Assembly: GCF_003944715.1 (NCBI RefSeq)
Contig: NZ_RWIT01000002.1
Location: 372,001-436,000, forward strand
DNA from: Hymenobacter rigui
GTDB taxonomy: Bacteria; Bacteroidota; Bacteroidia; Cytophagales; Hymenobacteraceae
Reading direction: 5' to 3'
DNA: 64,000 bases
The stretch's first letter is position 1. Every line of letters begins with the position of its first letter. The position numbers and the translations under genes are program-made. Below the pieces are notes generated by a model, which was not told the origin of the DNA, searched no databases, and worked only from the letters and a program-made list of their open reading frames with translations. Shown piece after piece: positions 53,574 to 62,044 of the stretch.

Positions 53574-53611
53574 CAAAAGCCCCGTTAGCCAACTGGCCAA
53601 CGGGGCTTTTG
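53574..53611. terminator. Terminator after the gene at 53066
   Basis: 13-bp stem CAAAAGCCCCGTT / AACGGGGCTTTTG with a 12-nt loop. The A/T flanks allow action in both directions, serving the convergent small lipoprotein gene too. Confidence 0.85.
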
Positions 53612-53640
53612 TCTGTCAGAACCGGCCGGAGCCGGGTGCC

Positions 53641-53811
53641 TTAGTAGTTTACGTTGCTGCGCTGCGCCTCGCGGTAGCCCTCGGGGCGGTGGCTACGCTT
53701 ATAGGCCGCGTCGGCGTTGGGGTCCTTCTCCGCGTCGGGAGCTTGCGAGCAGGACGACAGAATCAGGGAAGCGCCAGCGGCGAGCAGGAAAAGCAGACGA
53801 AGATTTTTCAT
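53641..53811 (-). CDS. Tiny lipoprotein (56 residues)
   Basis: A 56-residue open frame below usual annotation cut-offs but convincing. The N-terminus is a textbook lipoprotein signal (MKNLRLLFLLAAGASLILSSC, Cys21), followed by 35 polar residues rich in Asp, Ala and Arg (SQAPDAEKDPNADAAYKRSH, then RPEGYREAQRSN and VNY). It has an excellent promoter ending 4 nt before the ATG, and ends near a bidirectional terminator. Such short lipoproteins usually sit in the periplasm attached to a membrane; the function is unknown. Confidence 0.75.
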   Translation of the reverse strand: MKNLRLLFLLAAGASLILSSCSQAPDAEKDPNADAAYKRSHRPEGYREAQRSNVNY

Positions 53812-53815
53812 GCGC

Positions 53816-53846
53816 CAAAGGTACGCACCGCCCCGAAACCGGGCAA
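53816..53846 (-). promoter_or_regulatory. Promoter of the tiny lipoprotein gene (TTG-N20-TACCTTTG, 4 nt from ATG)
   Basis: On the minus strand TTG (53844-53846), 20 bases and TACCTTTG (53816-53823) reproduce the -33/-7 pair seen at both tRNA-Asp genes. GCGC and then ATG follow, so the transcript would be leaderless or nearly so. Confidence 0.7.
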
Positions 53847-53904
53847 GCCTTCCGGCTGCTTACAGGGCAGCAATTCGCCCCTTGCTCATATCTTACAAAT
53901 GTAA

Positions 53905-54544
53905 CGCCCCGTTGCACCCTACATGCAGCGCACACTCCTGTTAACAATTATAATCCATCTCACCCATCATGCGTAGACAAGTTCGTTTCAATTACCTCCT
54001 GCCACAGTTGTAAATAGCAGGTTGACTACCCTTGGAGGCTGCACCGGGTTCCTCACATTGGCCGTGGCCTAATCGAAGCGTTGGATTGCGAATTTGCGCG
54101 CTAACCATCTGATTTAGCCAGACAGACCGTTGTTACTTATCAAAGAGCCAGGTAAGGCAATAAATTTAGCATCTAACACTCTCTCACAGGGTTGTCTAAC
54201 AAGAGCAATATACTTTGCTCACTATTTTAACTATTCCTGTTACCAAACAGTCATGATCTAATTCATTTAATCTAAACCCATGGTAAATATACTTGCTTTA
54301 TACATTCTCAAATACAGCAACTTATATATCTACTTATTTACCATCTAACAACATTATTAGCACAAATAACGATATGACTATACCTGCTAAAAAAGCCTTC
54401 CTTCGTACATCTATTTTATCTCACTGACGCCCAATATGAAAGCAAGGTTTGTGCGTGTGTATAGAAGCCTGCCAAATTGTATCGGACTAATACGCTACCG
54501 TGAAACACCGGCAGTTCACCCAGGTTTTACGATGTTTCGCCGAT
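53905..54544. other. AT-rich gap without genes
   Basis: About 640 bp of markedly AT-rich sequence separate the tiny lipoprotein gene from the XRE gene. The longest start-to-stop frames are under 20 codons and lack gene-like composition. I see no tRNA, no DnaA-box cluster and no CRISPR. A weak GAAACA / TGTTTC stem near 54500-54537 might end the XRE transcript. Confidence 0.6.
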
Positions 54545-55159
54545 TCAGGCAGTAGCATCCGGCTGATAATCAGCAAATGTGCCATCCTGGTAGAAAATAA
54601 CGATGCGACGAATTCGCTTACCCGGCTCAGCTAACCCCTGGGCCAGCGCTGCATCGGCCGGGGCGGGCGCGGAGGCGGCTGCACTCGCAATCGGCGTAAC
54701 TACTTTATTTTCAAACATTGAACTAAAAGTCGGCGTAACCTCCGTCACTGTGCGGCTTTCAGCAGTTGGCTCGGGGGGAGCCACGGGTACAGCTACGGGC
54801 AGGGAAGCTGGCTCTGGAGCAGGAGCAGCCGCGGGTATAGCAGCAGGTACAGTGCGCTCAGGCGCGGGCTGTGGCGATGCCACGGCCCGCGCAGGCTCAG
54901 GTGCCACCTGACGGGCCTGGGATGGGGCTACAGGGGCTGTCAGGGTCTGGGGAGCCAGCATTGGGCCTTCACCGTTAAGTAACCAGAGCAGCGACAGGTC
55001 TGGAAACGCGCCAATAATCTTCTGCACTACTTCCAGGCTGGGCTTATTACGGCCGCTGAGGATGTGACTGACAATAGGCCGGGAAACGCCAATGGTATCA
55101 GCAAACTGCGTAGGAGTAAGCTGACGGGCTGTTAACAGTGTGCGAATACGCTCAAGCAT
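54545..55159 (-). CDS. XRE-type HTH transcriptional regulator with long disordered linker
   Basis: A 204-residue DNA-binding protein. Residues 1-65 form a Cro/CI-type domain (RQLTPTQFADTIGVSRPIVS then HILSGRNKPSLEVVQKI). Residues ~75-170 are Ala/Pro-rich low complexity, and the last 30 (RRIVIFYQDGTFADYQP) form a short conserved-looking strand pair seen in other Bacteroidota XRE proteins. It lies in an AT-rich island with a cluster of TTTACAAATG-like dyads directly upstream (55173-55316), suggesting autoregulation. ATG 55159 is the only good start. Confidence 0.85.
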   Translation of the reverse strand: MLERIRTLLTARQLTPTQFADTIGVSRPIVSHILSGRNKPSLEVVQKIIGAFPDLSLLWLLNGEGPMLAPQTLTAPVAPSQARQVAPEPARAVASPQPAPERTVPAAIPAAAPAPEPASLPVAVPVAPPEPTAESRTVTEVTPTFSSMFENKVVTPIASAAASAPAPADAALAQGLAEPGKRIRRIVIFYQDGTFADYQPDATA

Positions 55160-55172
55160 AGAAAAGTCATTA

Positions 55173-55316
55173 TTTACAAATGTACTGTAATGATTTTAAC
55201 CGCATGGACTGCTTATCATTTGTTATCAATTGTAAACAAGGCTTGGCTACACTATTTTAATGCTTTACAATTGACAATTATCTGTATTCTGATTACATAT
55301 GTTAAACAAATGTAAA
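55173..55316. promoter_or_regulatory. Cluster of TTTACAAWTG dyads upstream of the XRE gene
   Basis: TTTACAAATG at 55173-55182, CAATTGTAAA (reverse complement of TTTACAATTG) at 55227-55236, TTTACAATTG at 55264-55273 and CAAATGTAAA at 55307-55316: four related sites in 144 bp, in both orientations. A perfect dyad TTACAAATGTAA also lies at 53893-53904 on the other side of the gene. They are candidates for operator sites of the XRE protein. Confidence 0.5.
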
Positions 55317-55676
55317 CTAATATTCTGCTTGCTATACCCCTCACCTCAACTATCCTTCCTACTTAAAGCTTACAGTTAAATAAGCCACTTGATGGGCCAT
55401 TAGCGGTGCATCATCCTACTAGTTGCAAACGGCTCTATGTACTGCTTCCTCCACGACTACCGTTTGCCATCCCTTGTAAAATCCCCCCCCCCCAGGTAGA
55501 CGCTGTTATGGTGGGCTTACTGAGAAGCTTGTGTTTCGTCAACCCAGAGTATCTTCCAACTGTCGGGCGTTTGGGCATGCCCTTTCCCAACTTTCGACGT
55601 AGCAGCCCAGGTTACAACCGGGCTGCTCAATGCTCTTCTCCTGGCCAACCCGAATGGCGACACTCCCGCCTAACGC
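55317..55676. other. Intergenic stretch with an 11-C run and a hairpin
   Basis: No convincing gene. A plus-strand frame at 55406-55756 has unlikely composition and runs into the L,D-transpeptidase terminator and gene end. A homopolymer of eleven C lies at 55483-55493. A GCAGCCC / GGGCTGC hairpin is present near 55604-55628. Confidence 0.6.
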
Positions 55677-55728
55677 ATCGGGCCCCCACCCGCCCGACCC
55701 GTAGAGGGTTGGCAGATGGGGGCCCGAT
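55677..55728 (-). terminator. Probable terminator of the L,D-transpeptidase gene
   Basis: Perfect 12-bp stem ATCGGGCCCCCA / TGGGGGCCCGAT around a 28-nt loop, 21 bp after the stop codon. It lacks a strong T tail. Confidence 0.6.
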
Positions 55729-55748
55729 GAGTTGGGGAATCCGGGGAG

Positions 55749-57512
55749 TTAGTTGAAGTACTCTTTGGCCAAGGCCTTGTCGTGGCCGTAGATGTCGTCG
55801 CGGAAGTGCACCTTGCCGGCTTCATCCACCCAGGTAGTGAAGTACACCAAGTATACGGGCAGCTTCTCGGGCAGCGTCACGTACTTCTCGCGGCGGCCGG
55901 CAATGGTATCCAGTATGGCGGTCCGGTCCCAGCCCGGCTTGTCGCGCAGCAGGTATTCGGCCAGCTTGATGGGTTCGGCCACGCGCACACAGCCGTGGCT
56001 GAAGCCGCGCTTGGTCTGGCTGAACAGCTCGTCGTGGGGCGTGTCGTGGAGGTAGATATCGTTCGAGTTCGGGAAGATAAACTTCACGTCGCCAAGGTCG
56101 TTCTTGGGACCGGGCCGGCGGCGCAGGGTATACTTCCAGGTCTTCTGGCTCACGTTGGCCCAGTCGATGCTGTTGGGGTCGATGGGGGTAGCCTTGGCAC
56201 CCCAGCCCTTCACCACTTCCATATCGAGGCGGTCGAGGGTAGCCTGGGCATTGGCTTCCAGCTTCGGGCGCAGCTCCTTGTCGATGATGCTGAAGGGCAC
56301 GTTCCAGTAGGGAGCCAGCACCACGAATTCCATCTTGTCGCTGAACACCGGCGTGGCGTTGAGCGTCTTGCCCACGATGACGGGCATGGTGAACTGCTCC
56401 TTGCCATCCTCCACCACGTGCAGAGTGTACTCGGGGATGTTTACCAGCAGGTAGTCCGGCTCGAACTTCTTCGGAATCCAGCGCCACCGCTCCATGTTCA
56501 GCGTAATCTGGTCGATGCGCTGATTGACCGGCACGTTGAGCAAACGTAGGGTTTCACCGGCCACGATGCCATCGGCCTTGAGGCCATTCAGCGACTGGAA
56601 TTCCTTCACGGCCGCGACTAGCTCGGTATCGTATTTCTGGGCGGCCGGGGCAGGAGTAGCCGGCTGGCCGGGCTTGTTGGACACTGCTACGGCGGGCGTT
56701 GCGGTGGTAGCCGGGGTAGTGGCATCCTTGCCCAGCAGGCGGGCCCGCAGGGCGGCCACGGCCGAAGAGGTGGCACCCGGCACCAGCCGGGTACCGGCCG
56801 GCAGCGTGGGCCAGCCGCCGTTGCGCTGGATCGTGCGGTAGTCGGCCAAGGCTTTTTTCAGCCGGTCATACTCGGGGTGCAGGGGCTCAAAGTCGTAATA
56901 GCCGTAGGTGCTTTCGCGCTCCTTCAGAATGGTTTGCAGGGCGCGGTGCAGCTTCACTTTGTTGCGCTTCACTTTCCAGTCAATCGTCTTGACGGCGCGC
57001 GGGTCTACGGTGCCCCGGTAAAAGTCGGAAGCGTAGTTGAAGTAGGTCCCGGACAGGGCCACATCGATTTCCTTCTCCAGCGCGTTACGCCGGGTAGAGT
57101 CGCCCTGAGCAGCTTCCAGTTCTTTAAAAAGCTTATCGAAGTCCTTGGTTTTGTATTCTTTAGGATCAAGGCCTTCGTCGGCAGCCTTGTTGATGACGCC
57201 GAGCAGGGTTTGGGCCTGGGGCACTACCTCGTGGTTGCGAAACCAGCCAAGGCGGTAGTTTCGCTCCCGGTAAAATTTCTTGGCCCATTCCAGCTGGTCC
57301 TTGAATTTGGGCTCGGCTACCATGTACTTCTCAATGTACATGCTGTCGAGCGTAGGCTGGGCACCCCCAGCCTTGGTAAGGCCGGCGGGCAGGGCGTCCT
57401 TCATCTGCGCTTTCTGATCCTGACTGCACGACACCACGGAGGTGCACAGCAGCAGGCCCAATAGCCAGCAGCAGAAAGTGGTGAGAAAAGAGGGACGGTG
57501 GATTTCGTTCAT
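55749..57512 (-). CDS. L,D-transpeptidase (YkuD family, YcbB-like), lipoprotein
   Basis: A 587-residue cell-wall enzyme that forms 3-3 peptidoglycan cross-links or attaches proteins to peptidoglycan. A lipoprotein signal (MNEIHRPSFLTTFCCWLLGL..., Cys29 in SVVSC) is followed by a scaffold domain (~35-250), a peptidoglycan-binding-like segment (AVKEFQSLNGLKADGIVAGE, ~300) and the YkuD domain with the catalytic SHGCVRV (Cys ~505). TMPVIVGKTLNATPVFS and PYWNVPFSI precede it. Residues ~265-290 are an Ala/Thr/Pro linker. ATG 57512 is used; the longer frame to 57536 adds eight unlikely residues. Confidence 0.94.
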   Translation of the reverse strand: MNEIHRPSFLTTFCCWLLGLLLCTSVVSCSQDQKAQMKDALPAGLTKAGGAQPTLDSMYIEKYMVAEPKFKDQLEWAKKFYRERNYRLGWFRNHEVVPQAQTLLGVINKAADEGLDPKEYKTKDFDKLFKELEAAQGDSTRRNALEKEIDVALSGTYFNYASDFYRGTVDPRAVKTIDWKVKRNKVKLHRALQTILKERESTYGYYDFEPLHPEYDRLKKALADYRTIQRNGGWPTLPAGTRLVPGATSSAVAALRARLLGKDATTPATTATPAVAVSNKPGQPATPAPAAQKYDTELVAAVKEFQSLNGLKADGIVAGETLRLLNVPVNQRIDQITLNMERWRWIPKKFEPDYLLVNIPEYTLHVVEDGKEQFTMPVIVGKTLNATPVFSDKMEFVVLAPYWNVPFSIIDKELRPKLEANAQATLDRLDMEVVKGWGAKATPIDPNSIDWANVSQKTWKYTLRRRPGPKNDLGDVKFIFPNSNDIYLHDTPHDELFSQTKRGFSHGCVRVAEPIKLAEYLLRDKPGWDRTAILDTIAGRREKYVTLPEKLPVYLVYFTTWVDEAGKVHFRDDIYGHDKALAKEYFN

Positions 57513-57780
57513 GCGGGGTGGTCGGGAGAGAATCAAAAAATCAGTTCCTGACGCGCACCGGCCAGGCAGCCGGCGGAGTCAGGGCGTTGTACTGATTTCG
57601 GCGGCGCGGAGTTGCCACGGCCGATAATTCGCCCTCAACGCCGCAAGGTAGCGCATTTCGGTCGACTCTTTTCTATCCGCCCGGGCCGGATTTCCCGTAA
57701 ACCGTAGGCTGCCGCTTTGGCTGCCTTTGCCCCGCTACTCACCGGAGGCCCGCCGGCCTCTCTCCTGCCCTTTCCCACTT

Positions 57781-59586
57781 ATGCCCGACCAGCTGCTTGC
57801 CGCCGACCCGCACAGCCACGCCCGCCCCGCCGAGGTAAGCGTGCATCACCTCGCCCTCGACCTGACCGTGGACTTTCAGCTCCGCCAACTGCGCGGCTCC
57901 GCCACCTGGCAACTCACCCGTTCCACCTCCTCAGCTGAGCACCTGCTGCTGGATGTGCGCGGCCTGCACTTAGAGGCCGTGCTGCTCGATGGTCCCGATG
58001 GCGCCCCGGCCGAATTCGAGCTGGGACCTGACGATGCCGTGCTGGGCCAGGCCCTGCGTATCAGCCTCCGTCCTGATACCACGGCCGTGTGCATCCGCTA
58101 CCGAACGGCTCCCGACGCAGCCGCGCTGCAATGGCTCAGCCCCGAGCAAACGGCCGGCCGCCAGCAGCCGTTCCTGTTTACCCAGTCGCAGGCTATTCTG
58201 GCGCGCACCTGGCTGCCGTGTCAGGATTCGCCGGGGGTGCGCTTCACCTACGAGGCCCGCGTGACGGTACCGCCGCATCTGCTGGCCCTGATGAGTGCAG
58301 AGAACCCGCAGCAGCTCGACCCGGGCGGCCATTACCAGTTTCACATGCGCCAACCCATTCCGGCCTACCTCATGGCCCTGGCCGTGGGCGACGTGCAGTT
58401 CCAGGCTCTGAGCGCCCGCACCGGCGTGTACGCCGAGCCGGTTACCTTACCGGGAGCGGCCCGCGAGTTTGAAGACCTGGAGAAGATGGTAGCCGCCGCC
58501 GAAGACCTGTACGGTCCTTACCGCTGGGAGCGGTACGATTTGCTGGTGCTGCCGCCCTCCTTCCCGTTCGGGGGCATGGAAAACCCACGGTTGACTTTTG
58601 TAACGCCCACGATTTTGGCCGGTGACCGGAGCCTGACCAGCCTGGTGGCCCACGAGCTGGCCCATTCCTGGAGCGGCAACCTGGTCACTAACGCCACCTG
58701 GAACGACTTCTGGCTGAACGAGGGCTTCACTGTGTACTTCGAGCGCCGCATTATGGAGCAACTCTACGGCCGGCCCTACGCCGATATGCTCCAGGTGCTG
58801 GGCAATACCTCCCTGCATCACACCCTGCAGGAACTCGGCCCCGATAGTCCCGATACGCACCTGCACCTCAACCTGGCCGGCCGCGACCCGGACGAGGGCC
58901 TTAATGATATTGCCTACGAGAAGGGCGACTATCTGCTCCTGACCCTGGAAAATCTGGTGGGCCGTCCTACCCTCGATACCTTTATAAAGGAGTACTTCGC
59001 GCGGCACAGTTTTCAGAGCATGGACACAGCCTCGTTTGTGCAGTACCTGCGCCGGGAGCTGCTCGACCAGCACCCCGGCCTGGAGGAGAAGCTGCAGCTG
59101 GAAGCCTGGATATATGGCCCGGGCATTCCGGCCGGAGCGCCGCCCGTTTTCTCGGAGCGGTTTGCGGCTGTGGATGCCGCGGTGCAGAGCTGGCAACGGG
59201 GTACCCCGGCCACTCAGCTCGCCACGGGCAGCTGGAGCAGCCACGAGTGGGTACACTTCCTGCAGCATCTCCCCCGCCAACTTTCTTCCGAGCAACTAGC
59301 CGAGTTGGATGATGCTTTTGGCCTTACCCGGTCCGGCAACTCGGAAATTCTGGCAGCCTGGTTTCCGCTTACAGTTGCGGCGGGCTACGCGCCGGCTGAT
59401 GAGGCGTTGCACCAGTTTCTGCGGCACGTGGGGCGGCGCAAGTTTCTTACGCCCCTGTACCGGATACTGCTGACTACCCCGGGCGGCCCCGAGCGGGCCC
59501 TGCAGCTCTACGCGCTGGCTCGTCCCAACTACCACGCTGTGGCTACCAGCACGCTGGATGCCCTGGTAGGTCGTCCGCCGCACTAA
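57781..59586 (+). CDS. M1 family metallopeptidase (leukotriene A4 hydrolase/aminopeptidase-like)
   Basis: A 601-residue zinc aminopeptidase. The N-terminal beta domain (1-200) precedes the catalytic domain with the exopeptidase motif GGMENP (~264) and zinc site VAHELAHSWSG (HEXXH ~291-295), with the third ligand in NEGFTVYFERRI. The C-terminal ~160 residues are helical as in LTA4 hydrolase homologues. No signal peptide is seen, so it is probably cytoplasmic. ATG 57781 (MPDQLLAADPHSHAR) is preferred to an upstream in-frame codon at 57727. Confidence 0.94.
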   Translation: MPDQLLAADPHSHARPAEVSVHHLALDLTVDFQLRQLRGSATWQLTRSTSSAEHLLLDVRGLHLEAVLLDGPDGAPAEFELGPDDAVLGQALRISLRPDTTAVCIRYRTAPDAAALQWLSPEQTAGRQQPFLFTQSQAILARTWLPCQDSPGVRFTYEARVTVPPHLLALMSAENPQQLDPGGHYQFHMRQPIPAYLMALAVGDVQFQALSARTGVYAEPVTLPGAAREFEDLEKMVAAAEDLYGPYRWERYDLLVLPPSFPFGGMENPRLTFVTPTILAGDRSLTSLVAHELAHSWSGNLVTNATWNDFWLNEGFTVYFERRIMEQLYGRPYADMLQVLGNTSLHHTLQELGPDSPDTHLHLNLAGRDPDEGLNDIAYEKGDYLLLTLENLVGRPTLDTFIKEYFARHSFQSMDTASFVQYLRRELLDQHPGLEEKLQLEAWIYGPGIPAGAPPVFSERFAAVDAAVQSWQRGTPATQLATGSWSSHEWVHFLQHLPRQLSSEQLAELDDAFGLTRSGNSEILAAWFPLTVAAGYAPADEALHQFLRHVGRRKFLTPLYRILLTTPGGPERALQLYALARPNYHAVATSTLDALVGRPPH

Positions 59587-59808
59587 GCTGCTCCAGCAGC
59601 CGGCCGTGTCGTACCGCTGGTGAAGCGCATTACGTTACTTTCGTCCGGAAAAATGGGCCGCGCAACCGCTGAAGCGCGCGGGTTGACATTACTTTTTTAC
59701 TTGTGCAGCTGGCCGGATGGCCCGAAGCTTGCTTGCAAAGCCCGGTAAGTAAGCCGGATTTTCCTCGGAGGCGGCTGTTTCTTTCATTTGCTTTAGTTGA
59801 TTTCTGCC

Positions 59809-60747
59809 TTGAAAAACCATAAACCGCTCGGTAAGCTCATTGCCATTGGAGGCAATGAGGATAAGGGCACCTACCCAAACCCCCGCACCAAAAAGAAGTA
59901 CTATCTCAATTTTTTTGAGCTGGGTATTCTGAAACGGGTGGTACTGGAGTCAGGCAAGGAGGACCCTCAGATTGAGGTAATCACCACGGCCTCTATGATT
60001 CCGGAAGAAGTAGCCCGCGTTTATTTGTCCTCGTTCACGATGCTGAACTGCAACAACGTGAACATTATGGACATCCGCACCCGTGAAGACGCGCTGCAGC
60101 CCCAGTACCTGGAGCGCCTGCGCCAGGCCGATATTGTCATGTTCTCGGGGGGCAACCAGTCGCGCCTGACCGAAATGTTCGGCGAGACGGAATTTCTGAC
60201 CACGCTCAAGCAACGGTACTACTCCACGCCTAACTTCATTATTGCCGGTACCTCGGCCGGGGCCGTCGCCATGTCGAAGACGATGGTGAAGGGCGGCAGC
60301 GTGCCGGATGCGCTGATGAAAGGGGCCGTGAAAATGGGCAGCGGCCTGGGCTTTCTGGATAACGTGGTCATCGACTCGCACTTTGTGAAGCGGGGCCGTT
60401 TCGGCCGTTTGCTTGAGGCAGTGGCGCTGCATCCCAAGCTCATCGGCATTGGGCTGGGCGAGGATACGGGTGTGCTCATCACGGAAGGAAATCAGCTGGA
60501 AGCCATCGGCTCCAACCTGGTTATCATCATGGACGGGCACAAGCTGGAACACAATAATGCCGCCGCCGCCAAAAAAGGGGAAGCCATTTCCATCGAAAAT
60601 ATGCTGCTGCATGTGCTGGTGAAGGGCAACCTCTACGACGTAACCCAGCGCGAGTTTTACCCCGACTTGAAGCTCCGTCAGCAGGCCGCCGAGTCAGAAC
60701 GACTCACGGCCGGCAAATCGGCCAACGCCCCAGCCCCGGCCGGGTAA
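59809..60747 (+). CDS. cphB: Cyanophycinase
   Basis: Cyanophycinase is a serine peptidase (family S51) that cleaves the storage polymer cyanophycin to beta-Asp-Arg dipeptides. The ~312-residue protein has GKLIAIGGNEDKG at the start, FSGGNQSRLTE, the nucleophile elbow GTSAGAVAMS (Ser ~149), and LGFLDNVVIDSHFVKRGRFG and GLGEDTGVLI, all diagnostic. No ATG is available: TTG 59809 (translating MKNHKPLGKL) is preferred, with TTG 59797 four codons earlier as alternative. The isoaspartyl peptidase at 60920 would finish the degradation; no cyanophycin synthetase is in the window. Confidence 0.94.
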   Translation: MKNHKPLGKLIAIGGNEDKGTYPNPRTKKKYYLNFFELGILKRVVLESGKEDPQIEVITTASMIPEEVARVYLSSFTMLNCNNVNIMDIRTREDALQPQYLERLRQADIVMFSGGNQSRLTEMFGETEFLTTLKQRYYSTPNFIIAGTSAGAVAMSKTMVKGGSVPDALMKGAVKMGSGLGFLDNVVIDSHFVKRGRFGRLLEAVALHPKLIGIGLGEDTGVLITEGNQLEAIGSNLVIIMDGHKLEHNNAAAAKKGEAISIENMLLHVLVKGNLYDVTQREFYPDLKLRQQAAESERLTAGKSANAPAPAG

Positions 60748-60767
60748 GCTCGATTAACCAAATGCAT

Positions 60768-60802
60768 AAAAACCCCTTATTCAGGCTGAATAAGGGGTTT
60801 TT
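60768..60802. terminator. Bidirectional terminator between cyanophycinase and isoaspartyl peptidase genes
   Basis: Perfect 17-bp stem AAAAACCCCTTATTCAG / CTGAATAAGGGGTTTTT with a 1-2 nt loop. A and T runs on both sides serve both convergent genes. Confidence 0.92.
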
Positions 60803-60919
60803 AGATTTATCCAAATGCTATATTGCCTGATCGGGAAGCCGTTGCTCTATTGCAACGGCTACTCCTTATATATATAGCCACCTGAAACGCAGCCAGGACC
60901 GACGCCGTGTGCTTTCGGT

Positions 60920-61897
60920 TTAGCCTTTGTAAATGGCGACCGAAGGAGTGTGGTCGGCGGAGGTTTGCCAGGCCCGGTACATACCTTCGGAATTGAAGGG
61001 CAGGGCCACGTTACCGGCCGCATCCACGGCTACCAAGCCTCCCTCCCCTCCAATCGGCGCCAGTTTGTCGTGCACTACCACGCGGCAGGCTTCGGCCAGA
61101 CTCAGGCCCCGGTACTCCATCAGGCAGCTGATATCGTGCGCTACCACGGCCCGCAGGAAAAACTCGCCGTGCCCGGTGCAGCTGATGGCGCAGGTGCGGT
61201 TATCGGCGAAGGTGCCGCTGCCGATAATGGGCGAGTCGCCGATGCGGGAGAACTGCTTGTTGGTCATGCCGCCGGTGCTGGTAGCGGCGGCCAGGTTGCC
61301 GTGCTGGTCGAGGGCCACTGCGCCCACGGTGCCCATTTTCTTTTTCGGGTCTTCGTGCGTGGGGGTAGCCGCCGTATCGGCGGACTGCGCTTCGGAATGG
61401 TCGAGGCGCATACGGCCTTCCTGCAGCGCCTCCTGCAGCTGGTCGTAGCGCTGCTGGGTGAAGAAATATTCCTGGGGCTGGGTGGGCAGGCCGTGCAGCC
61501 GGGCCAGCTCATCGGCCCCGGGCCAGGCCAGCAGTACGTGCTCGGTTTTCTCCATCACCAGCCGGGCCGCCCGGATGGGGTTCTGCACCGTTCGGGCTCC
61601 GGCTACGGCTCCGGCTGCGCGGTTGCGGCCGTCCATAATGGCGGCGTCCATTTCGTGGTGCCCGTCGTGGGTGAATACCGCGCCCCGGCCTGCATTGAAC
61701 AGCGGGCAGTCTTCGAGGCTGCGCACGGCCTGCTCCACGGCATCCAGCGCGGCCCCACCCTGCCGGAGCACGCCGTAGCCGGCGGCCAAAGCCGCCTGCA
61801 GGGCCTGGTGGTAGGCATGTTCTTTTTCGGGGGTCATCAGGGCGGGCGAAATGGTGCCGGCCCCGCCGTGCAGGGCCAGAGCGAAGGGAGCAGTCAT
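60920..61897 (-). CDS. Isoaspartyl peptidase / plant-type L-asparaginase
   Basis: An Ntn-hydrolase that cleaves beta-aspartyl dipeptides (and asparagine). The 325-residue precursor begins FALALHGGAGTISPALM, contains CPLFNAGRGAVFTHDGHHEM, and has the autocleavage site before GTVGAVALDQHGNLAAATST (nucleophile Thr ~188), then GDSPIIGSGTFADN and CTGHGEFF. After self-processing it forms an alpha/beta heterotetramer. It is convergent with cyanophycinase, whose dipeptide product is its natural substrate, so the two probably form a cyanophycin breakdown pair. Confidence 0.94.
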   Translation of the reverse strand: MTAPFALALHGGAGTISPALMTPEKEHAYHQALQAALAAGYGVLRQGGAALDAVEQAVRSLEDCPLFNAGRGAVFTHDGHHEMDAAIMDGRNRAAGAVAGARTVQNPIRAARLVMEKTEHVLLAWPGADELARLHGLPTQPQEYFFTQQRYDQLQEALQEGRMRLDHSEAQSADTAATPTHEDPKKKMGTVGAVALDQHGNLAAATSTGGMTNKQFSRIGDSPIIGSGTFADNRTCAISCTGHGEFFLRAVVAHDISCLMEYRGLSLAEACRVVVHDKLAPIGGEGGLVAVDAAGNVALPFNSEGMYRAWQTSADHTPSVAIYKG

Positions 61898-61999
61898 GGG
61901 TAAAAAAGTTGGTGGGTGGGCAAAAACGCAAGGTAAAGGTAGTCAGGCTACGGGCCCGGAATGGGCTTACGCGACCGGAACGAACCGCGTTTTTTTTCG

Positions 62000-62007
62000 T
62001 AGGTTTG
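62000..62007 (+). promoter_or_regulatory. Putative -7 box for the DUF3127 gene
   Basis: TAGGTTTG matches TAnnTTTG, 37 bp before the ATG at 62045, in the short divergent gap with the isoaspartyl peptidase gene. Confidence 0.45.
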
Positions 62008-62044
62008 GTTTACTGTTTTCAACTCCCCAAACATATTCAACCTT

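Noticed and set aside
55406-55756. 116-codon plus-strand frame containing the poly-C run
   Set aside because: Pro/Arg-rich translation without similarity, overlapping the transpeptidase terminator and stop; no promoter box.
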